NCBI RefSeq assembly: GCF_009870825.1
Contig: NZ_WTWY01000008.1
Coordinates: forward strand, 204,732 to 268,731
Direction: 5' to 3'
From: Paenibacillus sp. USDA918EY
GTDB lineage: Bacteria; Bacillota; Bacilli; Paenibacillales; Paenibacillaceae
DNA: 64,000 nt
Program-made: the position numbers and the translations under genes
In this document: positions 18,321 to 26,437 of the stretch, piece after piece
Position numbering within the stretch: position 1 is the stretch's first letter
Layout of the letters: every line of letters begins with the position of its first letter
Notes under the pieces: generated by a model
Databases searched by the model: none
What the model was told of the DNA's origin: nothing
The model's input: only the letters and a program-made list of their open reading frames with translations

Positions 18321-18889
18321 AGGCGTTACGTTTTTTGCGCAAAAAAAGAGTTCTGCTTGTGCTGTTCATCGGGTTCGTCGCGGTTCTGTTCCTCAGCACG
18401 AACTGGATGTCCTGGTTTTACCCGATCTATTACAAGGATAACATCCGCGAGCAGGCCGAACGTTATGACGTAGATCCGTTTTTGATCGCATCGATTATCC
18501 GCGTGGAATCCAATTACAAGCTTGGCAAGGAATCGAAAAAAGGAGCCCTCGGCTTGATGCAGCTGATGCCGGACACGGCCCAATGGGTGATGGAGCAGGC
18601 CAAACTGCCGGAAGTGACGATGGATCATCTCAAACATAAACCGGAAGCCAGCATCGCCATCGGGACATGGTATTTGAAAAATTTGAACAATCAGTTCAAA
18701 GGCAACCGCATCGCCGTCATCGCGGCTTATAACGCCGGACCGGGAAAAGTGGACGGATGGCTGAAAAAAGGGGTTTGGGACGGAACGCTTGAGTCGGTCA
18801 AGGACATTCCGATCGGGGAGACTAGGCACTATGTCCAGCGGGTGATTTATTATTATAATCAATATACGAGGATATACAGCCGATTTTAG
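18317..18889 (+). CDS. membrane-anchored lytic transglycosylase (SLT domain)
   Basis: Cleaves the glycan strands of peptidoglycan with anhydromuropeptide formation. The 190-residue protein has one N-terminal TM anchor (about 12-32) and an SLT domain outside the membrane. Catalytic Glu64 lies in SIIRVESNYKLGKESKKGA, followed by GLMQLMPDTAQW and AAYNAGPGKV. It resembles Bacillus YjbJ and the transglycosylases that follow coaE in Paenibacillaceae. The ATG overlaps coaE (ATGA), implying translational coupling. Confidence 0.9.
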   Translation: MKALRFLRKKRVLLVLFIGFVAVLFLSTNWMSWFYPIYYKDNIREQAERYDVDPFLIASIIRVESNYKLGKESKKGALGLMQLMPDTAQWVMEQAKLPEVTMDHLKHKPEASIAIGTWYLKNLNNQFKGNRIAVIAAYNAGPGKVDGWLKKGVWDGTLESVKDIPIGETRHYVQRVIYYYNQYTRIYSRF

Positions 18890-18976
18890 GCGGACAAGCC
18901 AAAAAAACTACACAAAATGAAGTCTTTGCGCTAATATCCCTCCGAGTATTATAATAGAAAGCCTATAATGACAAGA

Positions 18977-19013
18977 AAGTATTGAAGCAGCCTTTACGGC
19001 TGCCCCAATACTT
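18977..19013. terminator. bidirectional hairpin between convergent genes
   Basis: A two-part inverted repeat: AAGTATTG (18977-18984) with CAATACTT (19006-19013), enclosing GCAGCC (18987-18992) with GGCTGC (18998-19003). It lies between the transglycosylase and the convergent spore protein gene and probably terminates the latter. Confidence 0.65.
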
Positions 19014-19030
19014 CCTAGGAAAGGCATGTA

Positions 19031-19249
19031 TTATTGGAATTGACCAGCCAGTTGTTGTTCAGCCAGGGTTACCAGACGTTTAGTGATGAGTCCCCCGAGA
19101 GAACCGTTCTCGTAGGAAGTCATGTTGCCTTGGTATCCGTCTTGTGGGATGGAGATACCCAGTTCCTGAGCGACTTCGTATTTCAATTGGTTCAGAGCTG
19201 CAGTAGCTTTAGGCACTACCAGGTTGTTGGAGTTGTTGTTTTGAGCCAT
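19031..19249 (-). CDS. alpha/beta-type small acid-soluble spore protein
   Basis: DNA-binding protein that coats and protects spore DNA. The 72-residue product has the family core: NNNSNNLVVPKATAALNQLKYEVAQELG and the C-terminal GSLGGLITKRLVTLAEQQLAG. The GPR protease site is in the segment around KYEVAQELGI, where family members carry E-x-A/V. An excellent ribosome site (AAGGAGGTGA) precedes the ATG. Upstream on the minus strand, CATACTA (19280-19286) fits a sigma-G -10, but no convincing -35 is visible. Expected to be forespore-specific. Confidence 0.95.
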   Translation of the reverse strand: MAQNNNSNNLVVPKATAALNQLKYEVAQELGISIPQDGYQGNMTSYENGSLGGLITKRLVTLAEQQLAGQFQ

Positions 19250-19279
19250 TGATGTTCACCTCCTTGCTGTTTGTAAAAG

Positions 19280-19286
19280 TAGTATG
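19280..19286 (-). promoter_or_regulatory. possible sigma-G -10 element of the spore protein gene
   Basis: CATACTA on the minus strand, 31 nt upstream of the ATG, matches the forespore sigma-G -10 pattern CATNNTA. The expected -35 region (about 19305-19309, TGATG) matches poorly. Gene identity is the main support. Confidence 0.35.
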
Positions 19287-19392
19287 TCTCAAAGATTCGA
19301 TCTTCATCACTTTTTTATTGAATTTTCAATTGGAAATTTGAGTTATTTTTCGTTCGAAAAAACAAATCCTGACGCAAAGGAAGTGAATAGGC

Positions 19393-19869
19393 ATGAAATG
19401 TCCCTACTGCGATTACGCGGGCACCAAGGTGCTTGACTCCCGTCCGGCCAACGACAACAAGTCGATCCGCCGCAGACGCGAATGCGAAAAATGCAGCAGG
19501 CGTTTTACGACGTTTGAGATGGTGGAGGAAACTCCGCTCATCGTCATTAAAAAGGATGGAAGCCGCGAGGAATTCAGCCGGGATAAAGTGCTGCGCGGGC
19601 TGATCCGCGCTTGCGAGAAGCGCCCGGTGTCGGTGGAACAGCTCGAAGCCATCGTCTCCGAGGTTGAAAGAGCGCTGCGCAATACCGCGGTAGCCGAAGT
19701 CGAAAGCCGCCAAGTCGGCGAGCTTGTCATGGAACAGCTGTACCCGGTGGACGAGGTCGCTTATGTGCGGTTTGCCTCCGTATACCGGCAGTTCAAAGAC
19801 ATCAATATGTTCATGAAAGAGCTGAAAGGGCTGCTTTCGAAGAATACGATGCCCGACTCCGTCGATTGA
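19393..19869 (+). CDS. nrdR: transcriptional repressor NrdR
   Basis: Nucleotide-sensing repressor of ribonucleotide reductase genes. The 158-residue protein has an N-terminal zinc ribbon (Cys3, Cys6, Cys31, Cys34; MKCPYCDY and RRRECEKC) and an ATP-cone domain (about 49-139, IKKDGSREEFSRDKVLRGLIRACEKRPV). Nearly invariant length and sequence for the family. No ribonucleotide reductase gene lies in this window. The gene is followed by a hairpin/T-run terminator at 19885-19938. Confidence 0.96.
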   Translation: MKCPYCDYAGTKVLDSRPANDNKSIRRRRECEKCSRRFTTFEMVEETPLIVIKKDGSREEFSRDKVLRGLIRACEKRPVSVEQLEAIVSEVERALRNTAVAEVESRQVGELVMEQLYPVDEVAYVRFASVYRQFKDINMFMKELKGLLSKNTMPDSVD

Positions 19870-19884
19870 TGGGGAGCCATAAAG

Positions 19885-19938
19885 CAAAAAAGACGCAAAG
19901 AGCTTGATGACCTGATCAGGCCGCTGCGTCTTTTTTTA
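19885..19938 (+). terminator. terminator after nrdR
   Basis: AAAAAAGACGCA (19886-19897) pairs with TGCGTCTTTTTTT (19925-19937), enclosing a second small hairpin CCTGATCAGG. Confidence 0.8.
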
Positions 19939-20055
19939 TGCCAAAAGCAAAAAAAAGCCTTGCAGCGAAAGTGTCTTTATCTATGTGTCGTTGTAAAGTT
20001 CTGAAATATATTTTAATTTTGTAAAGGTTGTTCGAAATTTAATTGTGAATATTTG

Positions 20056-20085
20056 TTGACAATGGCAAAAAAACGAATGTAAGAT
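20056..20085 (+). promoter_or_regulatory. sigma-A promoter of the ugp-like operon
   Basis: A consensus TTGACA (20056-20061) and TAAGAT (20080-20085) are 18 nt apart, about 60 nt before the first permease gene. Confidence 0.6.
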
Positions 20086-20146
20086 AATAACATATATGGG
20101 CTTGTTGTGACGAATATCATCGGGAGACATGGGAGGGGTCATCGAT

Positions 20147-21079
20147 TTGTCTAATTATGAAAGCGTTTTAAATGTAAAAAAGCCTAAAAGAAGGATGTCC
20201 AAACGGAATATTTGGAAAGAGCATGTCCTGGCTTACGCTTTTTTAGCGCCTTCGATCATTTTGTTCGTCATGTTTTTGTTTTACCCGATGCTGAAATCCG
20301 TTTATTTGAGCATGACGATCACGGATCCCCGGGGGCAGGTAGCCGAATTCGTCTGGTTCGAAAATTTCGTCACCCTGTTCAAATCGCATCAGCTGTATTC
20401 GAACTTGAGCGTTACGCTGATGTTCATTTTGTATACGGTGCCGACTTCGCTGATCTGGTCTTTGTTTTTGGCGGCGATCACCCACAACAAGCTGCGGGGG
20501 ATGAAAATTTTCCAGTTCATATTCTCGCTGCCGATCGTCATTTCGGTTGGTACGGGCTCCATCATATGGTTTCTGCTGTTCCATCCGACGGCGGGGATGT
20601 TGAACTATTTTCTCGGCCTCGTTCACGTAGGTCCGATTCCGTGGTTGACCGATCCGGCATGGGCGCTTGTTTCCATTTCCCTCATGACGATTTGGATGAA
20701 TATGGGGTTTCTGTACATCGTGTTGTCCAGCGGGCTGCAGGGCATTCCGGAGGAGCTTTATGAAAGCGCTAAAATCGACGGTTCCGGACCTGTGCGCACG
20801 TTTGTACGCATCGTCATTCCGCTTTTGTCGCCGACGATTTTTTTCGCCTTGATCGTGTCGGTGATTGGAGCTTTCCAGGCTTTTGGCCAAATCCATATAT
20901 TAACCAAAGGCGGTCCCATCAACTCCACCAACGTCATGGTCTATTCGATCTACCAGGATGCTTTTGTGAATTTCCGCTTCGGCATCGGCAGCGCACAGGC
21001 GCTTATCCTGTTTATGATCATTTTGGCGCTGACCGTGCTGCAGTTCAAAGTTCTGGAAAAGAGGGTGCACTATCAATGA
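20147..21079 (+). CDS. ugpA: ABC transporter permease, UgpA/MalF type
   Basis: Inner-membrane subunit of a CUT1-family importer, with about six TM helices and the coupling-loop EAA motif (ELYESAKIDGSGPVRTFVRIVIPLL) that docks onto the ATPase. ATG 20129 has only 2-3 nt between GGGAG and the start. TTG 20147 lies 8 nt after GGAGGGG and is preferred (310 residues); either is possible. The symbol is inferred from the adjacent UgpB-like binding protein. Head of a three-gene operon overlapping the next gene by four bases. Confidence 0.82.
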   Translation: MSNYESVLNVKKPKRRMSKRNIWKEHVLAYAFLAPSIILFVMFLFYPMLKSVYLSMTITDPRGQVAEFVWFENFVTLFKSHQLYSNLSVTLMFILYTVPTSLIWSLFLAAITHNKLRGMKIFQFIFSLPIVISVGTGSIIWFLLFHPTAGMLNYFLGLVHVGPIPWLTDPAWALVSISLMTIWMNMGFLYIVLSSGLQGIPEELYESAKIDGSGPVRTFVRIVIPLLSPTIFFALIVSVIGAFQAFGQIHILTKGGPINSTNVMVYSIYQDAFVNFRFGIGSAQALILFMIILALTVLQFKVLEKRVHYQ

Positions 21080-21900
21080 TTGCGAAACGAACGACCGCGC
21101 TACTGCTGTACGTGCTGCTCGCCGCGTTGGCGCTGATGGTGCTGTATCCGCTTATTTTCACGGTGTTTTCTTCCTTTATGACCGAAAAAGAAGTGTCCAA
21201 TTTTCCTCCTCCGCTGTTTCCGACCCGTTTATATCTCGGCAACTTCAAGGAGGCTATCGCCGGATTTCCGATCGTCCGGTTTATTTTGAACAGCTTTATC
21301 GTGTCGGCCGCGGTTATGATCAGTCAAGTGGTCACGTCAAGCCTGGCGGCTTACGCTTTTTCGTTCCTGAATTTCAAAGGGAAAAACGCGCTGTTTGCGG
21401 TATTTCTGTCGACCATGATGATTCCGTGGGAAGTGACGATCATTCCGAACTATTTGCTGATCAAAAGCTGGGGCTGGATGGACAGCTACCAGGGGCTGAT
21501 CGTTCCTTTTATGGCCGGCGCTTTCGGGGTGTTCCTGCTCCGCCAGTTTTTTCTGCAGCTGCCGCGCGAATTGTTCGATGCAGGCAAAATCGACGGATGC
21601 GGGCATTTGCGCACCTATTTTTCCATCGTGATCCCGCTCGCCAGGCCCGCGCTGGCCACGCTTTCGGTTTACGTGTTTCTGACGCATTGGAACCATTATC
21701 TATGGCCTCTGCTCATTACGAACCGGGCGTCCATGCGGACCGTCCAAATCGGGGTGGCGATGCTGCAGCATGCCGAGGTGATGTCCTGGAATTTGATTTT
21801 GGCCGGGGTGACGCTGGTGCTGCTGCCGTCCTTCATCTTGCTCGCATTTGGCGTCAAGCAGCTGGTTCGGGGGATCGCGGCTGGAGCGGTAAAAGGATAA
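21076..21900 (+). CDS. ugpE: ABC transporter permease, UgpE/MalG type
   Basis: Second membrane subunit (274 residues, six TM helices) of the same importer. The EAA loop is ELFDAGKIDGCGHLRTYFSIVIPLARPAL. The N-terminal ALALMVLYPLIFTVFSSFM and the C-terminal GIAAGAVKG ending are typical of the MalG branch. ATG overlaps the ugpA-like stop (ATGA). No ATPase is encoded in the operon, so a shared MsmX/UgpC-type ATPase from elsewhere is expected. Confidence 0.85.
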   Translation: MIAKRTTALLLYVLLAALALMVLYPLIFTVFSSFMTEKEVSNFPPPLFPTRLYLGNFKEAIAGFPIVRFILNSFIVSAAVMISQVVTSSLAAYAFSFLNFKGKNALFAVFLSTMMIPWEVTIIPNYLLIKSWGWMDSYQGLIVPFMAGAFGVFLLRQFFLQLPRELFDAGKIDGCGHLRTYFSIVIPLARPALATLSVYVFLTHWNHYLWPLLITNRASMRTVQIGVAMLQHAEVMSWNLILAGVTLVLLPSFILLAFGVKQLVRGIAAGAVKG

Positions 21901-21980
21901 ACGCGGTGATCGGCCTTGGGTTTACGGCAAGGCTTGTCATAGAAGGCAACAGGCATCATTTTCTTAATAAAAGGGGAGGA

Positions 21981-23363
21981 ATGAAGCAGACTATGGGGAA
22001 GAAAAGGCTTGTAAGTTTGCTGCTGGCGGCGGTGATGCTGCTGATGGCCGCCTGCAGCGTTAACATGGGCGAGGATGAGCCGAAAACAACAACCGATCCC
22101 GGCACCAAAGGGACTGAAACGAAAAGCGGAGCGCAAAAGGTCGTGTTCTGGCATGCCATGGGCGGGGCGACGACGAAGGTTGTGGATCAGCTAGTCGACA
22201 ATTTCAATAAGTCGCAGGATAAAATCCAGGTGGAAGCGGTGTACCAGGGAACGTATGATGATTTGCTGAGCAAATTGAAGGCGTCCATGGGCACCAGCGA
22301 AGGGCCGACGGTCGTGCAGATGTACGAAATCGGCAGCCGGTTCATGATCGATTCCAAGCTCATTACGCCGATGCAGAACTTCATCGATCAGGACAAATGG
22401 GACGTCGGCCAGCTCGAACCGAACATCAGCGGCTATTATACGTTCGACGACAAGCTGTATTCGATGCCGTTTAACACGTCGAACCCGATTTTGTATTACA
22501 ACAAGGATTTGTTTAAGGAAGCCGGACTCGATCCGGAAAACCCGCCGAAGACGTTTGAAGAACTGAAGACGGCCGCGGACAAAATCTCGAAAACGGGCAA
22601 AGCCGTCGGCGCCAACTTCGCCATTTACGGCTGGTTTATGGAGCAGTTTTTTGCGAACCAGGGGGCCGAATACGTCAACAACGGCAACGGCCGGGACGAT
22701 CTGGCGACCGAATCGCTGGTGAATTCCGAAGCGGGCGTAAAAGTCATGACGTGGTGGAAGGACCTCATCGATTCGAAAGCGGCCAACAACCTCGGACGGA
22801 AAACCGATGACTCGAAAAAGGCGTTTTCCGCCGGCCAGGTGGCGATGATCCTCGATTCCACGGCTGCGCTGAAGGGGCTTGTGGATGGCACGGCAGGCAA
22901 GTTTGAGGTCGGAACGGGTTTCCTGCCGAAACCGGCGGATGCGAAGGAAGGCGGGGTTATCGTCGGCGGCGCAAGTCTGTGGATGATGAACAACCGTCCC
23001 GACGAGGAGCAAAAGGCGGCTTGGGAATTCATCAAATTCCTGACCTCGCCGGAGCAGCAGGCGTTTTGGCATATCAACACCGGATATTTCCCGATTACGA
23101 CCAAAGCCTATGAACAAGACAGCGTAAAAGAAAACCTGAAGAAGTTCCCGCAGTTCCAAACGGCGATCGACCAGCTCCATAACACCAAGCTGAACCGGGC
23201 TACGCAGGGCGCCGTCATGGGCGTTTTCCCGGAAGCGAGACAAATCGTCGAAGGCGCCATCGAAGAAGTGCTCAACAACAAAAAGACGCCAAAAGCGGCG
23301 CTGGACGACGCGGCCAAAGAGATCACCTCGAAAATTCAGGAGTATAACCGGACGGTGAAATAA
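21981..23363 (+). CDS. ugpB: solute-binding lipoprotein, UgpB-like (sn-glycerol-3-phosphate)
   Basis: Extracellular substrate-binding lipoprotein of 460 residues. The signal peptide ends in the lipobox LMAAC with Cys25. The mature domain matches UgpB: VVFWHAMGG near the N-terminus, VYQGTYDDLLSKLKA, VQMYEIGSRFM, PFNTSNPILYYNKDLFKEAG and IVGGASLWMM with WHINTGYFPITTKAY. This suggests glycerol-3-phosphate or its diesters as substrate. The ribosome site GGGGAGGA (21973-21980) abuts ATG 21981; ATG 21993 is an alternative start with wider spacing. Third gene of the operon, followed by a terminator. Confidence 0.85.
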   Translation: MKQTMGKKRLVSLLLAAVMLLMAACSVNMGEDEPKTTTDPGTKGTETKSGAQKVVFWHAMGGATTKVVDQLVDNFNKSQDKIQVEAVYQGTYDDLLSKLKASMGTSEGPTVVQMYEIGSRFMIDSKLITPMQNFIDQDKWDVGQLEPNISGYYTFDDKLYSMPFNTSNPILYYNKDLFKEAGLDPENPPKTFEELKTAADKISKTGKAVGANFAIYGWFMEQFFANQGAEYVNNGNGRDDLATESLVNSEAGVKVMTWWKDLIDSKAANNLGRKTDDSKKAFSAGQVAMILDSTAALKGLVDGTAGKFEVGTGFLPKPADAKEGGVIVGGASLWMMNNRPDEEQKAAWEFIKFLTSPEQQAFWHINTGYFPITTKAYEQDSVKENLKKFPQFQTAIDQLHNTKLNRATQGAVMGVFPEARQIVEGAIEEVLNNKKTPKAALDDAAKEITSKIQEYNRTVK

Positions 23364-23375
23364 ACTGCGGTGGAA

Positions 23376-23420
23376 GGGGATGCCCTGTTGGCTCTAGGGC
23401 CGGGGCGTCCTCTTTTTTTG
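23376..23420 (+). terminator. terminator after the ugp-like operon
   Basis: GGGGATGCCC pairs with GGGGCGTCCTC across a short loop, followed by TTTTTTT. Confidence 0.75.
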
Positions 23421-23497
23421 AAAAAAAGTATTGCAGAACTGCATCCGCCATGATATATTATAGGAGTGCTCTTTAAAAGAGCATTACATAATAACAT

Positions 23498-23570
23498 GGG
23501 GCCTTAGCTCAGCTGGGAGAGCGCATCGCTGGCAGCGATGAGGTCAGGGGTTCGATCCCCCTAGGCTCCA
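23498..23570 (+). tRNA. tRNA-Ala (anticodon GGC)
   Basis: A complete 73-nt cloverleaf. Acceptor GGGGCCT pairs with AGGCTCC, the D arm is GCTC/GAGC, and the anticodon stem CATCG/CGATG encloses loop CTGGCAG with anticodon GGC. The T arm is AGGGG-TTCGATC-CCCCT, with discriminator A. The CCA end is not encoded. The 3' half (23529-23570) is duplicated exactly at 26049-26090, marking this gene as an integration target. A stem-loop lies immediately downstream. Confidence 0.97.
23529..23570 (+). repeat. attL-like 42-bp direct repeat (3' half of tRNA-Ala)
   Basis: The 42 bp from the anticodon loop to the tRNA 3' end are identical to 26049-26090. The bases on either side differ. Such tRNA 3'-end duplications are the footprint of tyrosine-recombinase elements integrating at tRNA genes. 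This copy lies in the intact gene. Confidence 0.9.
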
Positions 23571-23819
23571 TACTTAAAAAAGCCTTTGAACACAAGGATT
23601 TCCGAGTGTTTGAAGGCTTTTTGTATGAAGAAATACTGACTTCTGTCCGTGGTCACAGTAGGTATATTTTTGATGTATTTCGTAGCTGCATTGGCGAGCC
23701 CTGCAAAACCTATTCCCTTTATGTTGGTTAACTGCTGTTCAGACACGTTTACTAACTCTGTTGTTGTCGGGAACTGCTCAAATAGCTGTTTGAATAAGAC
23801 AGCTGTCTGGACGCTCCCT
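23561..23819 (-). pseudogene. remnant open frame with helix-hairpin-helix-like segment
   Basis: On the minus strand an open frame runs from a stop at 23820-23822 into the tRNA. It reads LFKQLFEQFPTTTELVNVSE followed by QQLTNIKGIGFAGLANAATK. The FPT plus KGIG pattern resembles the helix-hairpin-helix segment found in IS110-type transposases and other DNA-binding proteins. There is no proper start and the 3' end is reading through the stem-loop and tRNA. I treat it as a decayed fragment; identity is uncertain. Confidence 0.25.
23577..23622. repeat. conserved-loop stem-loop, copy A
   Basis: AAAAAGCCTT...AACAC pairs with GTGTT...AAGGCTTTTT around the loop AAGGATTTCC. It begins 7 nt after the tRNA and can serve as its terminator. 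The core 21 bp (23591-23611) recur at 45481-45501 (identical) and 49927-49947 (one change), while stem bases differ in a pairing-preserving way. A GGTCACA motif follows at 23651, as it does twice after copy B. Confidence 0.75.
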
Positions 23820-23908
23820 TAAAAGATTCCGAAATCAGTATTTCAGTTCCTCATTGCGATAATCGTTCATAAAATACGCTTTCTAATTTTATGGTTAGAA
23901 AAACAAGA

Positions 23909-23940
23909 GCCGGACACGGTTTGATCGTGTCCGGCATTTG
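23909..23940. terminator. strong hairpin inside the tRNA-Ala island
   Basis: GCCGGACACG (23909-23918) and CGTGTCCGGC (23926-23935) are perfect 10-bp arms around a 7-nt loop. It may insulate the cargo gene from transcription entering from the tRNA side. The rest of 23823-24190 has no supported gene. Confidence 0.5.
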
Positions 23941-24190
23941 CATGATTAGCGTCTATCGAGGACTAACCATCATGCATAGGTATCTCAGGGATATAATATA
24001 GATTTCATTCTATCGATATTTCGGATTTCAATAGGGTTATTGACTCATCTTTATAGTATTAAAAAAAAGGGGAACGACAGAAATGGTCGAATTATACATA
24101 ATAATGAATGATGAGTCGTATACATGATGGGTGAAAAATCTATTATTATTTCCAGAAAAACTGATATTTGGATTAGGAAGAGGTGATGAA

Positions 24191-25810
24191 GTGAATAAAA
24201 AAATAAAATATTTATTAATGATAATTATTGTACTTTTAATTTCAATAATAATCCCACTGATTGTAAATGGAATTATCATTAATAACAATTTTTACTCTAA
24301 TGCCAGTAATGATGGTTGGGTTTCATTCTTCGGTAGTTATTTTGGGGGGATATTAGGTGGATTTGGAACACTAATAGGGGTACTGATAACTTTAAGAGAA
24401 ACTCGTAAAGAAAATATTAAGCCGTTCTTAGTATTAGATTTTGATGAAAATCCTAAAGAAATTTATAGCCCAGAAAAATATTCTAAAGTAAATAAACGCG
24501 GTAATATAATGAATTTTTATCAAGTTCCATTAATATCAGAAATATTTGATATTAATATTAGAAATACAGGAAAGGGCTATGCAAAAAATATTCAGATTAC
24601 ATTACTAGTAAAAATTGAAGATTCCTTAATCGCAGATAAAAACTTATTTTGGTTAAGTCAGAATCCATTGCAAATGGAAAGAGTTTCAGTATCAGGTGAT
24701 AACTATTTTCAGAAACATGAAATCACTTACATTGGTAGCGAAGGGGATAAAAAATTACTGCCTATTAATAGCTCTTTAAATGGTATTATATTGTGTAGTT
24801 TATGGAATATTGATGATTTTCTTAATTTGAAGGCCGAAGATTTTCAACAAACCATACAATATTATCATGCAAAAAAGAAGAAAACACCATTAACAATTCC
24901 TGATGTCAGTGTTTATTTACAATATTATGATTTAGATAACAATAAATATGAAGCAATGTATAAAATAGGACTGGATTTTATATTAAATGTTTTGGGAAGT
25001 CATAATTTAGTAAAAGCGAGATTGTATTTTGAAGATGAATTATCATTTATAAAAAAAGATGTACAAAAATTAGCTAGAAAAAATAAGGAAAGAAAACCGA
25101 AAAAGATATCTAGAAAAATGAAACAAACAGCTTCCTTAAAAAAAGAATGGTCTAATACGATATATAAATTTGGTTTATCAATAGGACTCTCAGACAATAC
25201 AAGTAAAGCTATGAGTAAAGATAGTGCTTTTGAGCGATATTTTTTTCTATGTTATGAGAATGAAAGGGCTTCTCTTGAACAATTAATTATCAATATAGCT
25301 GTTTGTTGCTATGATGAAATTAACATGCATAAATTTATAAATAAAAAAATGATAAGTTTATATGAAGAATTACGTCAAGAGTTACTAAATATTATATCAT
25401 TAAAAAACAAAAGGAAATATTCGAGAATTATTAATAGAGATCAAACCAACTATAATAAGATAAACGATTTATCGAGATTAAAAAGAATTTTAAATTCTAA
25501 AACGGAAATTTTCGGAAATTATTTTAAAAGCTACGAAGTTAATAATGGAAAAGACAAAGAACTGATACATATTTATGGTGATAGTAGAGACGGAATTAAC
25601 ATCATGATTAACATTGGCAATGATCAATTGAAAACTGAGCTAGGTTTTTATAGAACAGGTTTTACTTATCGAAGGATAGACAATAGTGAAAATAATCTAA
25701 TAGTAAGTGTGATTAAAAATATTTATATAAATAGGGAAATTGGATTTTTAGATGAGAGAGGTCCATATTTTGAAAAAGATCAGCAGTGGAAATGTATATA
25801 CTTAAGGTGA
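24191..25810 (+). CDS. membrane-anchored protein of unknown function, island cargo
   Basis: A 539-residue protein I cannot assign. The N-terminus has two hydrophobic helices (about 4-30 and 44-68) with SFFGSYFGGILGGFGTLIGV between and within them, followed by a large, Lys/Asn/Ile-rich cytoplasmic part. There is a possible beta-sandwich region (about 75-270), a basic helical stretch (RKNKERKPKKISRKMKQ, about 295-320) and a C-terminal domain with IHIYGDSRDGINIMINIG. The frame opens at 24131, but GTG 24191 has GAGGTGA just upstream. Composition is strikingly AT-rich compared with both flanks, indicating transfer. It is the only gene between the tRNA-Ala repeats. The layout resembles membrane-anchored effectors of small defence islands, which is speculative. 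Confidence 0.7.
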   Translation: MNKKIKYLLMIIIVLLISIIIPLIVNGIIINNNFYSNASNDGWVSFFGSYFGGILGGFGTLIGVLITLRETRKENIKPFLVLDFDENPKEIYSPEKYSKVNKRGNIMNFYQVPLISEIFDINIRNTGKGYAKNIQITLLVKIEDSLIADKNLFWLSQNPLQMERVSVSGDNYFQKHEITYIGSEGDKKLLPINSSLNGIILCSLWNIDDFLNLKAEDFQQTIQYYHAKKKKTPLTIPDVSVYLQYYDLDNNKYEAMYKIGLDFILNVLGSHNLVKARLYFEDELSFIKKDVQKLARKNKERKPKKISRKMKQTASLKKEWSNTIYKFGLSIGLSDNTSKAMSKDSAFERYFFLCYENERASLEQLIINIAVCCYDEINMHKFINKKMISLYEELRQELLNIISLKNKRKYSRIINRDQTNYNKINDLSRLKRILNSKTEIFGNYFKSYEVNNGKDKELIHIYGDSRDGINIMINIGNDQLKTELGFYRTGFTYRRIDNSENNLIVSVIKNIYINREIGFLDERGPYFEKDQQWKCIYLR

Positions 25811-25981
25811 CATAAAATAATCCATCGCTTATTGCCGCAATCTCCAGCATGTAAGCATGGACTTTCACAGAAAAGTTTTGGCATCTGTGTTCTTTTATTT
25901 TTATCGAAGTGAAAGATTGTGGTCACACTTGTACTTTCTGAGCGTTACAAAGTACTCGAACGTAGAAACAAAAAACTCAAA

Positions 25982-26008
25982 AAAGCCTTGTCCTATAAGG
26001 CTTTCCTC
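25982..26008. terminator. terminator at the end of the island
   Basis: AAAAAGCCTT pairs with AAGGCTTT around a short loop, between the cargo gene and the right-hand repeat. Apart from this hairpin and the repeat at 26049, the stretch 25811-26230 shows no gene. Confidence 0.55.
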
Positions 26009-26048
26009 CGCTTTCCCTAACGGAACACAATCCAACCCCATCTCCCCA

Positions 26049-26090
26049 CTGGCAGCGATGAGGTCAGGGGTTCGATCCCCCTAGGCTCCA
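26049..26090 (+). repeat. attR-like 42-bp direct repeat
   Basis: Exact copy of the 3' half of tRNA-Ala, 2,520 bp from the first copy and in the same orientation. The 5' half of a tRNA is absent, so this is a duplicated attachment core rather than a gene. The segment 23571-26090 is therefore the predicted inserted unit. Confidence 0.9.
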
Positions 26091-26230
26091 CCATACATAA
26101 ACAACCAAGCAGCCGAATCTGGCTGCTTTTTTTTGCATATGGTGAATCTAGGACAGGAGAGAACTCCTGAAGCTTTCGTCCCGTGCGACTCGTGTTCTCC
26201 GGTGCCCCCTCAAAGGCGTTCAGTCCCGCG

Positions 26231-26437
26231 TTATTTCAGAATAAACAATTCCTCGACGGGAAGACCAAAAACTCTTGCCATCTTAATGGCCAACACCGTA
26301 CTCGGTATGAACTTTCCGTTTTCAATCGTGTTGACCGTCTTTCTGGTGACCCCAATCAATTCTGCCAGCTGTTCTTGTGTCAAATTCATTTTGGCTCGTT
26401 GCACCTTTATCGTATTTTCTAGAACGTCTTCACTCAT
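26231..26437 (-). CDS. small XRE-family HTH regulator
   Basis: A 68-residue single-domain DNA-binding protein. The helix-turn-helix is LTQEQLAELIGVTRKTVNTI followed by ENGKFIPST, typical of the small Bacillus YozG/YvaO-like regulators. It starts inside the 3' end of the upstream membrane-protein gene (ATGATGAGTGA overlap; GAGG about 6-9 nt upstream), so the two are translationally coupled. It probably represses their common promoter at 26924-26952. Confidence 0.85.
   Translation of the reverse strand: MSEDVLENTIKVQRAKMNLTQEQLAELIGVTRKTVNTIENGKFIPSTVLAIKMARVFGLPVEELFILK

Noticed and set aside
19992..20025. Two TGTAAA (reverse TTTACA) motifs upstream of the ugp-like operon as a Pho box
   Set aside because: They are on the opposite strand to the operon and 28 bp apart, not in the 11-bp phase seen at phoP and pstB, so phosphate control of this operon is not supported by the sequence.
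23498..26090. Second tRNA-Ala gene at 26049
   Set aside because: Only the 3' half of the tRNA is present; the acceptor 5' strand and D arm are absent, so it is an attachment-site duplicate.
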